Assembly: GCF_935822925.1 (NCBI RefSeq)
Contig: NZ_CAKXZS010000034.1
Coordinates: 297,759-361,758, forward strand
DNA: 64,000 bases
From: Mesorhizobium ventifaucium
GTDB lineage: Bacteria > Pseudomonadota > Alphaproteobacteria > Rhizobiales > Rhizobiaceae
Reading direction: 5' to 3'
Shown: piece by piece, positions 19,261 through 27,887 of the stretch
How the letters are laid out: the number at the start of each line of letters is the position of its first letter
How positions within the stretch are numbered: position 1 is the stretch's first letter
The notes under the pieces: model-generated
Database searches by the model: none
What the model was told of the DNA's origin: nothing
Seen by the model: only the letters and a program-made list of their open reading frames with translations
Translations under genes and position numbers: made by a program

Positions 19261-20046
19261 TTACCGTTTTGATCGTCGCCAGCCGGCCGCGCGCGCCTCG
19301 GCCTCGCTGCAGAACCAGCGCTCGCCTTTGCTCGGCGTGATCACTGTCTCGTCGAAATACTCTTGGCCCGGCAGATGGTAGATATGCTCACCCGAGTTCA
19401 CGCTGATGTTGCCTTTGACTTTGCAACCGGAGCCGAGAAGACCGAAGCCGGTCGATTGCTCGCTGACGGTCTCGACTCTGTCGGGGTTCGCAGCCCGCCA
19501 GTCCCACGGAGGATCGAATCTACCTTGCCACACGCCGCGATGCGCGACCTTGGCTGAGACTTGCTCAGCGGCGAATGCCCCGTTCGAATAGCGAGGCCAA
19601 TCTAGAGCGAGGCCTACTTCAACGAGCCATTTCTGAACGCTTCGGCCGTCGGCGCGATTGCAGTTCCCGACAAGACGCCCGTACCGATCACGATCGACAA
19701 AACTGCAATGCAGTGGTCGCGAAGCTGCCAGGAACTCGTCCAAGGCTTGGGCAGCGCGGCGCCCGCATGGATAATCGAAGCCCTTCGCGTCGTCGCAGTA
19801 TTGCCGGCTCTCTGGCGCATCGATGCCATTGAAGCGAATGCGCTGGCCTGCAATCTCTACCGTGTCGCCATCAATCACGGAGGCGTGGCCTTCCATCGAA
19901 CCAGGCAGCGGCTCTGTCCAGTTTGTTACCCTGGTCTGGAGGCTTGCGGTGCTCCGTATTACGAATTGGGTGACTGCGGCGGCAAGCGTGGCGACGCCGA
20001 GGAAGATCAGCCCCAAGAGCGGTCGCGGCAGCTTCCGTGACGGCAT
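19261..20046 (-). CDS. Membrane-anchored thermonuclease (SNase) family protein
   Basis: The 261-residue protein begins with a short basic stretch and one membrane segment (LLGLIFLGVATLAAAVTQFV), then a staphylococcal-nuclease domain: VIDGDTVEIAGQRIRFNGIDAPE carries the Arg and Asp/Glu catalytic positions, and FVDRDRYGRLVGNC the second Arg. A C-terminal block, CKVKGNIS ... EHIYHLPGQEYFDET ... ERWFCSEAEARAAGWRR, is a small Cys-containing module that often follows SNase domains in rhizobia. An earlier methionine at 20148 exists, but the start at 20046 directly precedes the membrane anchor. The domain faces the periplasm. DNA/RNA cleavage is inferred from the family. Confidence 0.82.
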   Translation of the reverse strand: MPSRKLPRPLLGLIFLGVATLAAAVTQFVIRSTASLQTRVTNWTEPLPGSMEGHASVIDGDTVEIAGQRIRFNGIDAPESRQYCDDAKGFDYPCGRRAAQALDEFLAASRPLHCSFVDRDRYGRLVGNCNRADGRSVQKWLVEVGLALDWPRYSNGAFAAEQVSAKVAHRGVWQGRFDPPWDWRAANPDRVETVSEQSTGFGLLGSGCKVKGNISVNSGEHIYHLPGQEYFDETVITPSKGERWFCSEAEARAAGWRRSKR

Positions 20047-20199
20047 TCTACTGCCGACGCGCCTTCGCCACCGGTTAGCCTGATTGGCACCCTGATATCG
20101 GTGGCCTTTGCCCACGCCCCCTTCTCCCGAAAGAAAGAATGCTTCCATTGCGGGCGAGAGTCCAGCCTGCGCGGGGGCTTTACCGCAGAGGCTCGGTCG

Positions 20200-20352
20200 T
20201 CAATGGCAGTGGACGCTACCGGCGCTGTTGTCCATATGGCAGCACTGGCCAGGCGGAGAACTTTTCCGACAGCCTCCGCCATGCGCGTAAGAGAATACCG
20301 CTCCCGCCAGAATGGCGAGCGCAACAACGCAGATGGTTGTGAACGTTTTCAT
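20200..20352 (-). CDS. Small secreted His/Cys-rich protein (YHYH-like)
   Basis: This 50-residue frame starts with a signal peptide (MKTFTTICVVALAILAGAVFSYA) and leaves a mature peptide of about 27 residues, HGGGCRKSSPPGQCCHMD and SVHCH, rich in His and Cys. That pattern resembles short rhizobial YHYH-type proteins often found beside SNase-family genes. The ribosome-binding site GGGGAGGGG is very strong and decides the start over the longer frame beginning at 20385. Metal binding is a guess from composition. Confidence 0.6.
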   Translation of the reverse strand: MKTFTTICVVALAILAGAVFSYAHGGGCRKSSPPGQCCHMDNSAGSVHCH

Positions 20353-20527
20353 GGCCCCTCCCCAGGTGACGCCTAAACAAAGCACTTCTCAGGCGCTTTG
20401 AATAGGGGCATCTCATGAATGCTCCTAAGCGCCCTGAAGCGTGCCTCGGGGCGGCGGGTGATCTGGAGAGACGAATCATAGACCGCGCCAACATTTGCCG
20501 TCGAGCGTTCGCAATGGGGGCGGAATA

Positions 20528-20845
20528 TCAGAACTTCGTGCAGTTCACCGTGTTGCCGAAGCGGTTGCAAGTCGTTCTTTTCGGCTGACTGTTTTGCATG
20601 TTGGCTAAAGCGGCATTCGTTCTGGCAGAAGCTCTGCCGCGAGAGGTAACGGACTCGTGCTGAATGCATTGGGCCATGGCTGGGGTTCCTGGCTCAAAGC
20701 CGTAAGAGACGCATCGGTTCCGGAAATAGGTTGCCTGTTCCGCCTGCGGTGTCGTGGCAAACCAGGCCGGCGAACCCGGCATCCCAAGGCCCGAACCGGA
20801 GCAGCCGCTGAAAAAGAGGATCGCGGTCCCCGCCGTCGCGAACAT
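20528..20845 (-). CDS. Small putative lipoprotein
   Basis: A 105-residue frame has an N-terminal hydrophobic stretch ending in a lipobox-like FFSGC. The core YFRNRCVSYGFEPGTPAMAQC matches a pattern of small rhizobial proteins of unknown function (C-x-x-Y-G-F ... G-T-x-x-x-A-x-C), and the tail TCNRFGNTVNCTKF has paired cysteines. It is on the same strand as the SNase and YHYH-like genes, so the three form a set of small envelope proteins. The N-terminus is short for a signal peptide and might start at an upstream non-ATG codon. Confidence 0.6.
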   Translation of the reverse strand: MFATAGTAILFFSGCSGSGLGMPGSPAWFATTPQAEQATYFRNRCVSYGFEPGTPAMAQCIQHESVTSRGRASARTNAALANMQNSQPKRTTCNRFGNTVNCTKF

Positions 20846-21098
20846 CTACGCATCGTGCTTTCCGAAAATCGATTCCGATTTTCGGGCCTGTAAATCCTCG
20901 GCACAAGACCAAATTCCAAAATCAACAGGTGCAAAGCAGGGGGCTGGCCGCCAGCGCAGATCGTGTCGCTTATCCTGCGGATAAGCTGAGAGAGGGTAAA
21001 CGGCGTTTTGACCGCACTTCACCTTCCGGATCAGTGGGTTATTGCAACCCAAACGAGGGCTTGGACAGATGTCGATTTCGCAGCTTACGCATAAAGTC

Positions 21099-21290
21099 CA
21101 GCGATGAACGGCCGGTGCGTCTGCTCGAGGTTTTCACGGGCAGCGGCCGACGGCGTGAGTGGAGCGACGAGCGTAAGGCTGAGATCGCCGCTGAGAGTTA
21201 CGAGTCAGGCGAAGCGGTCTACGCTGTCGCGCCGCGTCACGAATTGACTCCGCAGCAATTATTCACTTGGCGTCGGCTTGTTCGCGAGCC
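21099..21290 (+). pseudogene. IS66-family OrfA (TnpA) fragment
   Basis: The stretch VRLLEVFTGSGRRREWSDERKAEIAAESYESGEAVYAVAPRH continues to LTPQQLFTWRRLVREPG. This is the helix-turn-helix region of IS66 OrfA. It breaks off after this block, the normal start (an ATG near 21069) is out of frame, and no OrfB or transposase follows. It is a relic. Confidence 0.7.
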
Positions 21291-21576
21291 GGGGTTGCGG
21301 GAGATAACGGGAGGGAGGTTTCGCGCGTGGGGGATTCTCTCGGTGCCAAATTGCCAGTCTACGAGCCCACGAAAACAGGCCCAGTGGGATGGCTTGAGAG
21401 GAAGGGACAGTCTCCATTCGCCACAGCAAGTCTTCGATGAGCAGGATACCGGCCACCGCAGTTCAAAGTGGTTGCGAAGCTGGCGAGTGGGCATCTAAGA
21501 AAAAGGGGCCGATCCCGTCTGTTGTTGAATTCAAGCGATGTTATGGTCGGCCAAAATTGGAGAGCGAAAGCCAAGA

Positions 21577-22344
21577 ATGCCTGTCTCGATCAGCGACTTC
21601 ATCCACAAGGCAAAACCTGCAGGTCCAGACATGCATTTAATGCACTGCACAACCGCATTGTCCACGATGAAGGCGCTCGAGGAGCGAACTCTTGGGACAA
21701 CCCAGTGCCCTATCTACAAAACGGATCTCCTTTACATGTTTTACGGTCGGCCCGCCTATAAGCCGGCAACCGGGATCGGCCCCAGTGGAATGATTGAGTT
21801 GGCCCCTGTGTGTCTTATACTGGAGCCCTCGCTGTTAGCTTCAGCTGCTCGGGTGCTTCCTTTTGACAGTGGAGGATTCGACCGCTACAGGCCGCTGCTC
21901 GGACCGGGTTTGAAGCTCGACGAGTTTGAGTTGGGCAGCTCGGCACTCGCACCTATGCAACTCGTTGGCGCATTCTATGATACAAATCGAAACTACTATG
22001 AGCAGCAACCCACGCTGAACGAGCGTAGCATTCCAATAACGAGGGTCACTTCGCGAGCCTACGCGAGATTGATCGCGGATCCGTCGATCCGATCTGTTGA
22101 TGACCGCTGCGGAACTATTGAGTTGCAGTTTTCGAAAGGGGTGTCTTTGAAGACGGCTCTCAAGGCAATAGTCGGGCCGTCCGCGCTCTTAAGCGATCCA
22201 GAGATCCAGGAAGCGTTGCAAGACTGCTCTAATGCGGTCCCTTTGCCGTACAAGACATACGGACGAAGTGACCCGTTGTCGTTTGCCCAGGCATTATATG
22301 AGCGTGTCGAGACATTTTTGACCGATCAAGGACAGTTCGCATGA
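21577..22344 (+). CDS. Unknown protein, first gene of a two-gene unit
   Basis: This 255-residue soluble protein is not recognised. It starts MPVSISDFIHKAKPAGP; an in-frame ATG 39 bases earlier is less likely because GGAGAG precedes the chosen one by 12 bases. Near the N-terminus are HCTTALSTMKALEERTLG and LLYMFYGRPAYKP. The His-x-Thr plus aromatic-rich strand loosely recalls ADP-ribosyltransferase-like folds, but this is only a suggestion. Its stop overlaps the start of the next gene by four bases (ATGA), so the two products are translationally coupled and probably act together. Base composition is clearly less GC-rich than the core genes. Confidence 0.72.
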   Translation: MPVSISDFIHKAKPAGPDMHLMHCTTALSTMKALEERTLGTTQCPIYKTDLLYMFYGRPAYKPATGIGPSGMIELAPVCLILEPSLLASAARVLPFDSGGFDRYRPLLGPGLKLDEFELGSSALAPMQLVGAFYDTNRNYYEQQPTLNERSIPITRVTSRAYARLIADPSIRSVDDRCGTIELQFSKGVSLKTALKAIVGPSALLSDPEIQEALQDCSNAVPLPYKTYGRSDPLSFAQALYERVETFLTDQGQFA

Positions 22345-24458
22345 TCGACTTGATCAACGATTGCGAGCTAGTTGGTGTCGCTGATCCGCTGGGAAAGAAG
22401 ACGGGCTTCTTGATTCCGGTCTTCTTCAGTCCGGCTTCAAACGCTCTGTTGGTTGAAGAGCGATCAAGCAATGGCCGTGTTGCTGGATATAGTCCTTTGC
22501 ATCCGCAAGAGACCGAGATCTTGCCGACATTAAGAGGGCAGAGCCGTGTCGGGGATCGGCCGCATTGGGCATTTGGGCTCGGAGATGGTGTTCTGGTAGG
22601 ACGAGGAACACAGCGGCGCGAAGAGTTGAAAAATGCCTTAAGGGGACCCTTCCTAATGGCGAGGCCGATGCTTGCCCTCGAGGTCACTGACTTCCTTGGC
22701 CTGAAAGAGGACCGGAACAATCTCGCCGCGAAGATTTTTGCAGATCTGAGGCGGAAGAACGCTGAAGTTGCTCGACGATGGCGAGATATCGCAATCCTCA
22801 TCCCAGATATAAAGGCAGCATGGTTGAACCAACAATCGGATCTCACGGCGGGACGCAAGCGCGGTGCGATACCAACCTTGGCCGCTCAGGTTAGAGAGCC
22901 GGAAGTTGCCATACGATTTAGCTCTTCGGCGAACTTCAGTGGGGGGACTTTTCGGGTCCATTTGGAAAGGATCGTCCGGAATTGTTTGGCAGAGCTTCCG
23001 GATCTGTACGAAGAGCCGAACGGCGATTGGATATTTCGCTTTCAAGAAGCTCGCGACACCCGCGACGCGCTGGACGCATCGCCACAAGCCCGCGCACTCA
23101 TTTATTTAGCGGACGACGCGCTTCCATTCTCCGAGCCTAATCGATCTGGCGGGTATGATTCTATTGGAATTTATCCGCAAGATAAATCGCGCGAATTCAT
23201 TGGCGACGTTTTGGCATCAGAGACTCCTTCGTACGTCACCTTTTTGCTTGATGATGCATATGGTGCTATCCTCGATGGCGCTCCGGAGCTTCACCACAGG
23301 CGACCGTTAGGATTGGGCGTTAGAGCAGGACGTTCGAAGGATCTTTCACGCTCAGAGGTGCAGGCTCTTTCACGTTACCCGCATCCCACCGTCGTTATCA
23401 CACAACAAAGTCCGCCGGGCTTTCTCCGCGACACGTTTTCGGGAGAACTCCGGGACGCCGTAAACCTAATGTCTCCGAGTTGGTACGGAGACAGCCAATG
23501 GATTTTCCCATCCAGAGCCTGCGCATTCATGCGTGCGCGAGGCCTCGGTCCCCAGAAAATGCTTGATGCCTTAGCCCAACTTTACGAACGTTGCCGCCAG
23601 CTGAAATTAGACACTACTGTTGGAGTAGCGTTTCTTGCCATGGAAACAGCCCCCTCAATGAGGGCTTATGAATTTGCCAGGGTGCTCTTTCCACAACTCG
23701 ATTGGAAAGATCTACCTAAGGAGCCTCGGGTGAAGCAGCCGATCGACGCCGCTTTGCTTGCGGCGATCGATAGTAACGTCGACGATGAATACCGCTGGCA
23801 GTCCCATTGCAAAATTATCGAAACTATCTTGCGTAAACGTGGATGGGAAACTGTGGTTGCGGTCGAAACCAACCATGAAAAACGTCTCAACTTGCATGCG
23901 TCAGCAATGGATGTGGAGCTGAAGATCCTCCGTGACAAACCACGTGGCGGACGGACTTCCTATAATCAGCCTCTGGACCTCAATATTGAAAACATCGACA
24001 AGCTGGCACTTGTCGAGGATGCAAATGCCGGGATGGTGCTTTCACGACTTGAACGGTACGGCGATCTTTTGGTCACACCCCGAGACCTGTGCTGTTTCGA
24101 CCCGGCCGCTGATTCCGTCTGGTCGCTTCACGCGTTACAACTGAAACGCATGTCGCATTGGATGGTCAGCAAAAGTCGAACACTGCACGTCGCTCTCATC
24201 TGCCGCGTCGCTATGGAAAGGGGCATGGCGGAGGTGGATGACGCCGAACGCCTGTTTACTGCATTGAAGGATCCGGGATTAGGGCAGATTGCCTTTCTGG
24301 CGAGCTCAAGGTTGAAAACCTCTGAGCTGGGGTGTGAGCTAAAACTCAGGTTAGTTTCGAGAGGATCTAACATTCCGCTTCCTGATCAATTCAGCAAACT
24401 TGGATCGTTTATCTTAAGGGTTGATCAAAATGGGCCAGCGATGTTCTCGGAAGAATAA
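22341..24458 (+). CDS. Unknown large protein, second gene of a two-gene unit
   Basis: A 705-residue soluble protein without a family I can name. The first third includes LEVTDFLGLKEDRNNLAAKIFADLRRKN, and the middle GVRAGRSKDLSRSEVQALSRYPHPTVVITQQ. Around residues 490-590 a segment alternates short strands and helices (IIETILRKRGWETVVAVETNHEKRL, then LNIENIDKLALVEDANAGMVLSRLERYGDLLVTP). No Walker A, no helicase motifs, no membrane segment and no classic nuclease triad were found by eye. Location in an integrase-led island beside toxin-like genes suggests a defence or conflict role; this is inference from context only. Confidence 0.75.
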   Translation: MIDLINDCELVGVADPLGKKTGFLIPVFFSPASNALLVEERSSNGRVAGYSPLHPQETEILPTLRGQSRVGDRPHWAFGLGDGVLVGRGTQRREELKNALRGPFLMARPMLALEVTDFLGLKEDRNNLAAKIFADLRRKNAEVARRWRDIAILIPDIKAAWLNQQSDLTAGRKRGAIPTLAAQVREPEVAIRFSSSANFSGGTFRVHLERIVRNCLAELPDLYEEPNGDWIFRFQEARDTRDALDASPQARALIYLADDALPFSEPNRSGGYDSIGIYPQDKSREFIGDVLASETPSYVTFLLDDAYGAILDGAPELHHRRPLGLGVRAGRSKDLSRSEVQALSRYPHPTVVITQQSPPGFLRDTFSGELRDAVNLMSPSWYGDSQWIFPSRACAFMRARGLGPQKMLDALAQLYERCRQLKLDTTVGVAFLAMETAPSMRAYEFARVLFPQLDWKDLPKEPRVKQPIDAALLAAIDSNVDDEYRWQSHCKIIETILRKRGWETVVAVETNHEKRLNLHASAMDVELKILRDKPRGGRTSYNQPLDLNIENIDKLALVEDANAGMVLSRLERYGDLLVTPRDLCCFDPAADSVWSLHALQLKRMSHWMVSKSRTLHVALICRVAMERGMAEVDDAERLFTALKDPGLGQIAFLASSRLKTSELGCELKLRLVSRGSNIPLPDQFSKLGSFILRVDQNGPAMFSEE

Positions 24459-24596
24459 TTAAACTTCTTGAAATCCTAAGTGAGGAGTTGTCGCTGAGGT
24501 AGCCGGCACGGCTTCAAGCAGATGGTTGCATATCCGCAAGATACACTTTGGAATTAAGTAGTACTATTAAAAGAAATAAGGCAGGGCGCTTGATCC

Positions 24597-25751
24597 TTAT
24601 TGCATTAGGCGTTTTGCCGATTTAGTGCAGATCCGCCAAAGCCAACTGGCTCGTCCTTCAAGCCATCCCCAAACACCGCTTCGTGCAACTAACCATAGCA
24701 GAGCCAGCCCTCCGCACCAATATGGTAGACTTGTTACCGTAACACCCCAATAGATTTTGCCCCAGTCATTTAGCGCACTTCCGATTGCACCGAGAAAGAT
24801 GACCCCTATCATATAAAAAAGGAGGCCCGGGGCGCTTGCCTGGAAACTTGCGAATGCTGTGAAGTCCTGAATTGGCTCCTCTTTCGAGCCTTCTCGCCAA
24901 TGATAGATTATCAGCCGAGAAAGAAGCCGCTCCTCTTCGGCTGCGTCTCGGGCGGCAATCTCGCGACCGCGCAGGTAAGAGGCCCATAGTTTTGCTTCAA
25001 GCCTGCGCACCTTTCGGAGTGGGGCATGCTGCGTAACAAGTGCATGGCCGAGCTCACGTATAAGGAAATAATGCACACGGGCGATCTTAAATGGATTGGC
25101 AGAGGCCCGCTTGGCGATCGAATGCGGGAAGCTACGCTGTTCGTTCAGTCTGAGTTCCGTCAACTCCAGTCGTTGTGACGAACTGACAAATATCTTTTCT
25201 TGCCCAACGATCTCCTGGGTGAATAGCGATGTGGATTTACCTGTTAGGTGTAGCCGGAGCCGGATATACTGTGACCTGGACCCAGCCGCCCGCAGGCGCT
25301 TGCACATATTCTCGGTGAGTGTGATGGTGGAACCAGGCCCTTTTAAGCCGTCTTCGACTGGCGTAAGTATAAGATCGTCCCCGACCTTCACTTTGTGAAC
25401 GGTCACGAACGGTTCGCCATTGGTTGTCGTCTCGTACCGCAGATCAGTCTTGCTCCCGACCTCGACGACCATGTTGAAAACCGCGTCCAGCGTCTGCCCG
25501 TAGGCCATGACATCGCTCAGATCTTGAAACTGTTCGATTTGAAGCGCTACAGGAAAATACAGGTAGATGCGTTTGACCAAATCGATATCCGATAACCGAA
25601 GGCCGATGTCGAGAAAATTGGTCTTTGAAGGGTTGTCTCGCCAGAGATTGAAGTGAATCTCTAGGTTTGGGGGCTGTGGCTCGGCATCAATTAGCGGGGA
25701 GGAATTACCATTCTCATCCGGTTCGTACCAAATCGCCAAAGTGCCGTTCAT
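24597..25751 (-). CDS. Unknown protein with two C-terminal membrane segments
   Basis: The 384-residue protein has a long soluble N-terminal part rich in beta-type sequence (residues 1-200), a helical charged stretch (about 225-280, RKVRRLEAKLWASYLRGREIAARDAAEEERLL) and two hydrophobic segments near residues 308-328 (APGLLFYMIGVIFLGAIGSAL) and 338-358, followed by a basic tail. No family recognised. It lies 29 bp after the GNAT-PUA-like gene on the same strand and is probably co-transcribed with it. A soluble sensor plus two membrane helices would fit a membrane-acting effector, but nothing in the sequence proves it. Confidence 0.72.
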   Translation of the reverse strand: MNGTLAIWYEPDENGNSSPLIDAEPQPPNLEIHFNLWRDNPSKTNFLDIGLRLSDIDLVKRIYLYFPVALQIEQFQDLSDVMAYGQTLDAVFNMVVEVGSKTDLRYETTTNGEPFVTVHKVKVGDDLILTPVEDGLKGPGSTITLTENMCKRLRAAGSRSQYIRLRLHLTGKSTSLFTQEIVGQEKIFVSSSQRLELTELRLNEQRSFPHSIAKRASANPFKIARVHYFLIRELGHALVTQHAPLRKVRRLEAKLWASYLRGREIAARDAAEEERLLSRLIIYHWREGSKEEPIQDFTAFASFQASAPGLLFYMIGVIFLGAIGSALNDWGKIYWGVTVTSLPYWCGGLALLWLVARSGVWGWLEGRASWLWRICTKSAKRLMQ

Positions 25752-25780
25752 CTCGCATCAGACCTTTTATAGCGCAGAGC

Positions 25781-26836
25781 TTAATTGACGATGAGACCTT
25801 CTTCGACCTTGCCCAAATCTAGTATGCTTGAAAATTGAGCGTCGGTAAGCGCCCGCAGATCCCACTTGGGCTGGGTGGTGATGCCTACAATATCCAGCAG
25901 AGCCGCACGATTTGGGCGTTTCACGAAAGCGGCGTTGTAGGTAAGCTTCGCAACATACAACGGCTTCCCATTCGCATATCGGTCCCTGAGCTGTTGTTCG
26001 CTGAACACACTATGGTCCTTCGCGAATGCCACGAATGCATCTGCGTCCTTGAAATGTTTGCGTGAGTAGGTTTCCTCGACCACGCACACGGACGTTGCTA
26101 CAGACCGGTAATATGCCTTCCCTTGGATATCAGTGGTTCGATAAATGACGACGAGGTCGCCTCGCTTCATACGGTTGAGAGAGAGGCCGGCGATATAAAC
26201 TTTGTGAATCGAGTTGGTATGAGGAACATCAGCTTCCGAAGCTGGATCTTCTGTCTTTAGGATCGAGTCCGGCAGTAGATCAGTATGGAATTCGGGTTTT
26301 ATGGCCAGCAACCATTTCGATTTTCCGGCCGTCTGCATGAGGGGATAATCTTTGACGATGTCGTTCGCCAAGGTGTCGAATGAGCGGAGTAGAACGAGCT
26401 CTTCCCCATTGGGCGTGGCTTTTACGCCCCTTTGTTCAAAACCGAATCGCTTGAAAAGGTTGATAAGAGAGACGTGAGTATCGAAAACGGTCACGTAAAC
26501 CTCAGACACCTCTTCGAGGATGGCGTGATCAAAGATGCGCTTAATGATCCTTTCACCAAGCTTCGTACCCTTGGCGTTTACTTTAAGAGTTCCAACTTTG
26601 AGTCGGCGCTTGGCAGGCAGAGACGGTTGAACGTCTGTGATCTCCCCCGTCTCGACCTTGATATAGAGGAAACCCCGAACTCCCTGTCCGCCGTCACCGT
26701 CAATGACATACACCGGTTCAGCAGCTTTTCTAATGAACCAGTCTGAAAATTCCTTATATTGCGCCTTCAAACTGTCGAAGAACTTGTCGTTCAGATCCAC
26801 GTCTTTGAATTTCGTCGGGCGTAAAGTCTGCCCCAT
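25781..26836 (-). CDS. GNAT acetyltransferase fused to a PUA/EVE-like domain
   Basis: The protein (351 residues) has a GNAT domain at about 20-160: LKVGTLKVNAKGTKLGERIIKRIF is the acetyl-CoA-binding loop and helix, and LINLFKRFGFEQRG the usual ending. A second domain (about 215-345) begins HKVYIAGLSLNRMKRGDLVVIYRTTD and contains FSEQQLRDRY and KPLYVAKLTYNAAF, the layout of PUA-like (EVE/ASCH) nucleic-acid-binding folds. The start at 26836 is preferred to 26869 because GGGGGAAGG lies just upstream. It is a paralogue of residues ~165-510 of the PIN-GNAT-PUA protein 2 kb away (shared FFDSL, EF-DW, LKV-T-KV, KLGE, KVY and SEQQL), but lacks the PIN part. Acetylation target unknown. Confidence 0.8.
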   Translation of the reverse strand: MGQTLRPTKFKDVDLNDKFFDSLKAQYKEFSDWFIRKAAEPVYVIDGDGGQGVRGFLYIKVETGEITDVQPSLPAKRRLKVGTLKVNAKGTKLGERIIKRIFDHAILEEVSEVYVTVFDTHVSLINLFKRFGFEQRGVKATPNGEELVLLRSFDTLANDIVKDYPLMQTAGKSKWLLAIKPEFHTDLLPDSILKTEDPASEADVPHTNSIHKVYIAGLSLNRMKRGDLVVIYRTTDIQGKAYYRSVATSVCVVEETYSRKHFKDADAFVAFAKDHSVFSEQQLRDRYANGKPLYVAKLTYNAAFVKRPNRAALLDIVGITTQPKWDLRALTDAQFSSILDLGKVEEGLIVN

Positions 26837-26949
26837 GCGCCTTCCCCCGAATCGTACGAAATAGAGCATACCAACGCAGCGAATAAATCAGTACGCGGAC
26901 ACAATTTGAAGTGGAGAATAATATTCTCAAAGGGAGCTGAAGCCTCCAC

Positions 26950-27765
26950 CTATCTATTGGGGCAAACCGGGTAGAGAGGGCTCACTCCGTTTTGCTCTTG
27001 CAGATAGGTCTCATAGGACTGTATCTCAGGGTTGCCCATGTCAATCGCAAACTCTTCGCCAAATATTGCCATCACAAAAAACAGTAGCTTTTGGTCAGTA
27101 TAGACGAAGTCATACTCATGTAGCGTTTCGAAGACATTCGTTCCATCACGAAACCGCTGATCAAAGCGATAGACGTTACGGCGGCAGAATTGCCACTCTT
27201 TGGGCTTCTCTCCGACGCGAACGAATCTTCTCAAAGGCTCTAAGCCTTCGTTCGAGAGCAATTCCTCACGCCACCCTTCGACGTGCATGACTCTTAGCGC
27301 AAGGGCTTCGATCGCAACTTTTCCGATGAAGCGGGACATGAGATGCGGCTCAAGCTGCGTCTTTTCCGGAAAGGGTACGAACAAAGTGCCTTGGGGGCGT
27401 TCAAGCAGAGAACGCACAAACTCACCCGCGCGACCGCTATCCTTCGGCTCGACGAAAATCGCGGATGTGTCCATCCATACGTTCACTGGCATTTTCAAAT
27501 GGGATACAAAACCGCTCATCGGCGGGATACGGCCGCGCTTATTCCCGATCGCCATCACGCTACGCAGATGACGGAAATGTTCCGTCTCCAAGAGCGGACC
27601 TTCGATCTTACGTGCAAAGTAATTATTGCAGCGGTCACATACGATGCCAGGTGGCAGCGTGTGGTCAATGTTACCAAGTGATTCGGGGATTATGTGCTCG
27701 ACCGAGCGGGAATTCGTCGCATCCCCACGACAAAATAGACATTGGATGAAGTTAGTTACCCCCAT
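26950..27765 (-). CDS. HNH-family endonuclease-like protein
   Basis: The N-terminal 60 residues form a zinc-ribbon HNH module: CLFCRGDATNSRSVEHIIPESLGN, then VCDRCNNYFARKIEGPLL. These are the CxxC pair, the EHIIP histidine and the CxxCN of HNH nucleases. The remaining ~200 residues are not recognised. A longer frame opens at 27864, but the start at 27765 (GTG-free, MGVTNFIQCLFC) keeps the 20-bp palindrome at 27829 outside the coding sequence. No strong ribosome-binding site is seen at either start. It is divergent from the XRE-ASCH gene and leads the minus-strand set HNH, GNAT-PUA, membrane protein. DNA cleavage is inferred from the motif. Confidence 0.75.
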   Translation of the reverse strand: MGVTNFIQCLFCRGDATNSRSVEHIIPESLGNIDHTLPPGIVCDRCNNYFARKIEGPLLETEHFRHLRSVMAIGNKRGRIPPMSGFVSHLKMPVNVWMDTSAIFVEPKDSGRAGEFVRSLLERPQGTLFVPFPEKTQLEPHLMSRFIGKVAIEALALRVMHVEGWREELLSNEGLEPLRRFVRVGEKPKEWQFCRRNVYRFDQRFRDGTNVFETLHEYDFVYTDQKLLFFVMAIFGEEFAIDMGNPEIQSYETYLQEQNGVSPLYPVCPNR

Positions 27766-27828
27766 AAAGTGACACGAAGTTCTCACGAAATCGCAGCCTA
27801 AATCCAATTGGCAGAGCGTGCAACGAGA

Positions 27829-27848
27829 ATATTCCTTGCAAGGAATAT
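27829..27848. promoter_or_regulatory. Perfect 20-bp palindrome, probable XRE operator
   Basis: ATATTCCTTGCAAGGAATAT is a perfect inverted repeat located 40 bp before the XRE-ASCH start and 64 bp before the HNH start, in the shared divergent promoter region. Dimeric XRE regulators bind such sites, so autoregulation of both arms is likely. Confidence 0.7.
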
Positions 27849-27887
27849 CTGTTCGAGCTAGCACTCCGCAACACGGAGTAGCATGGT

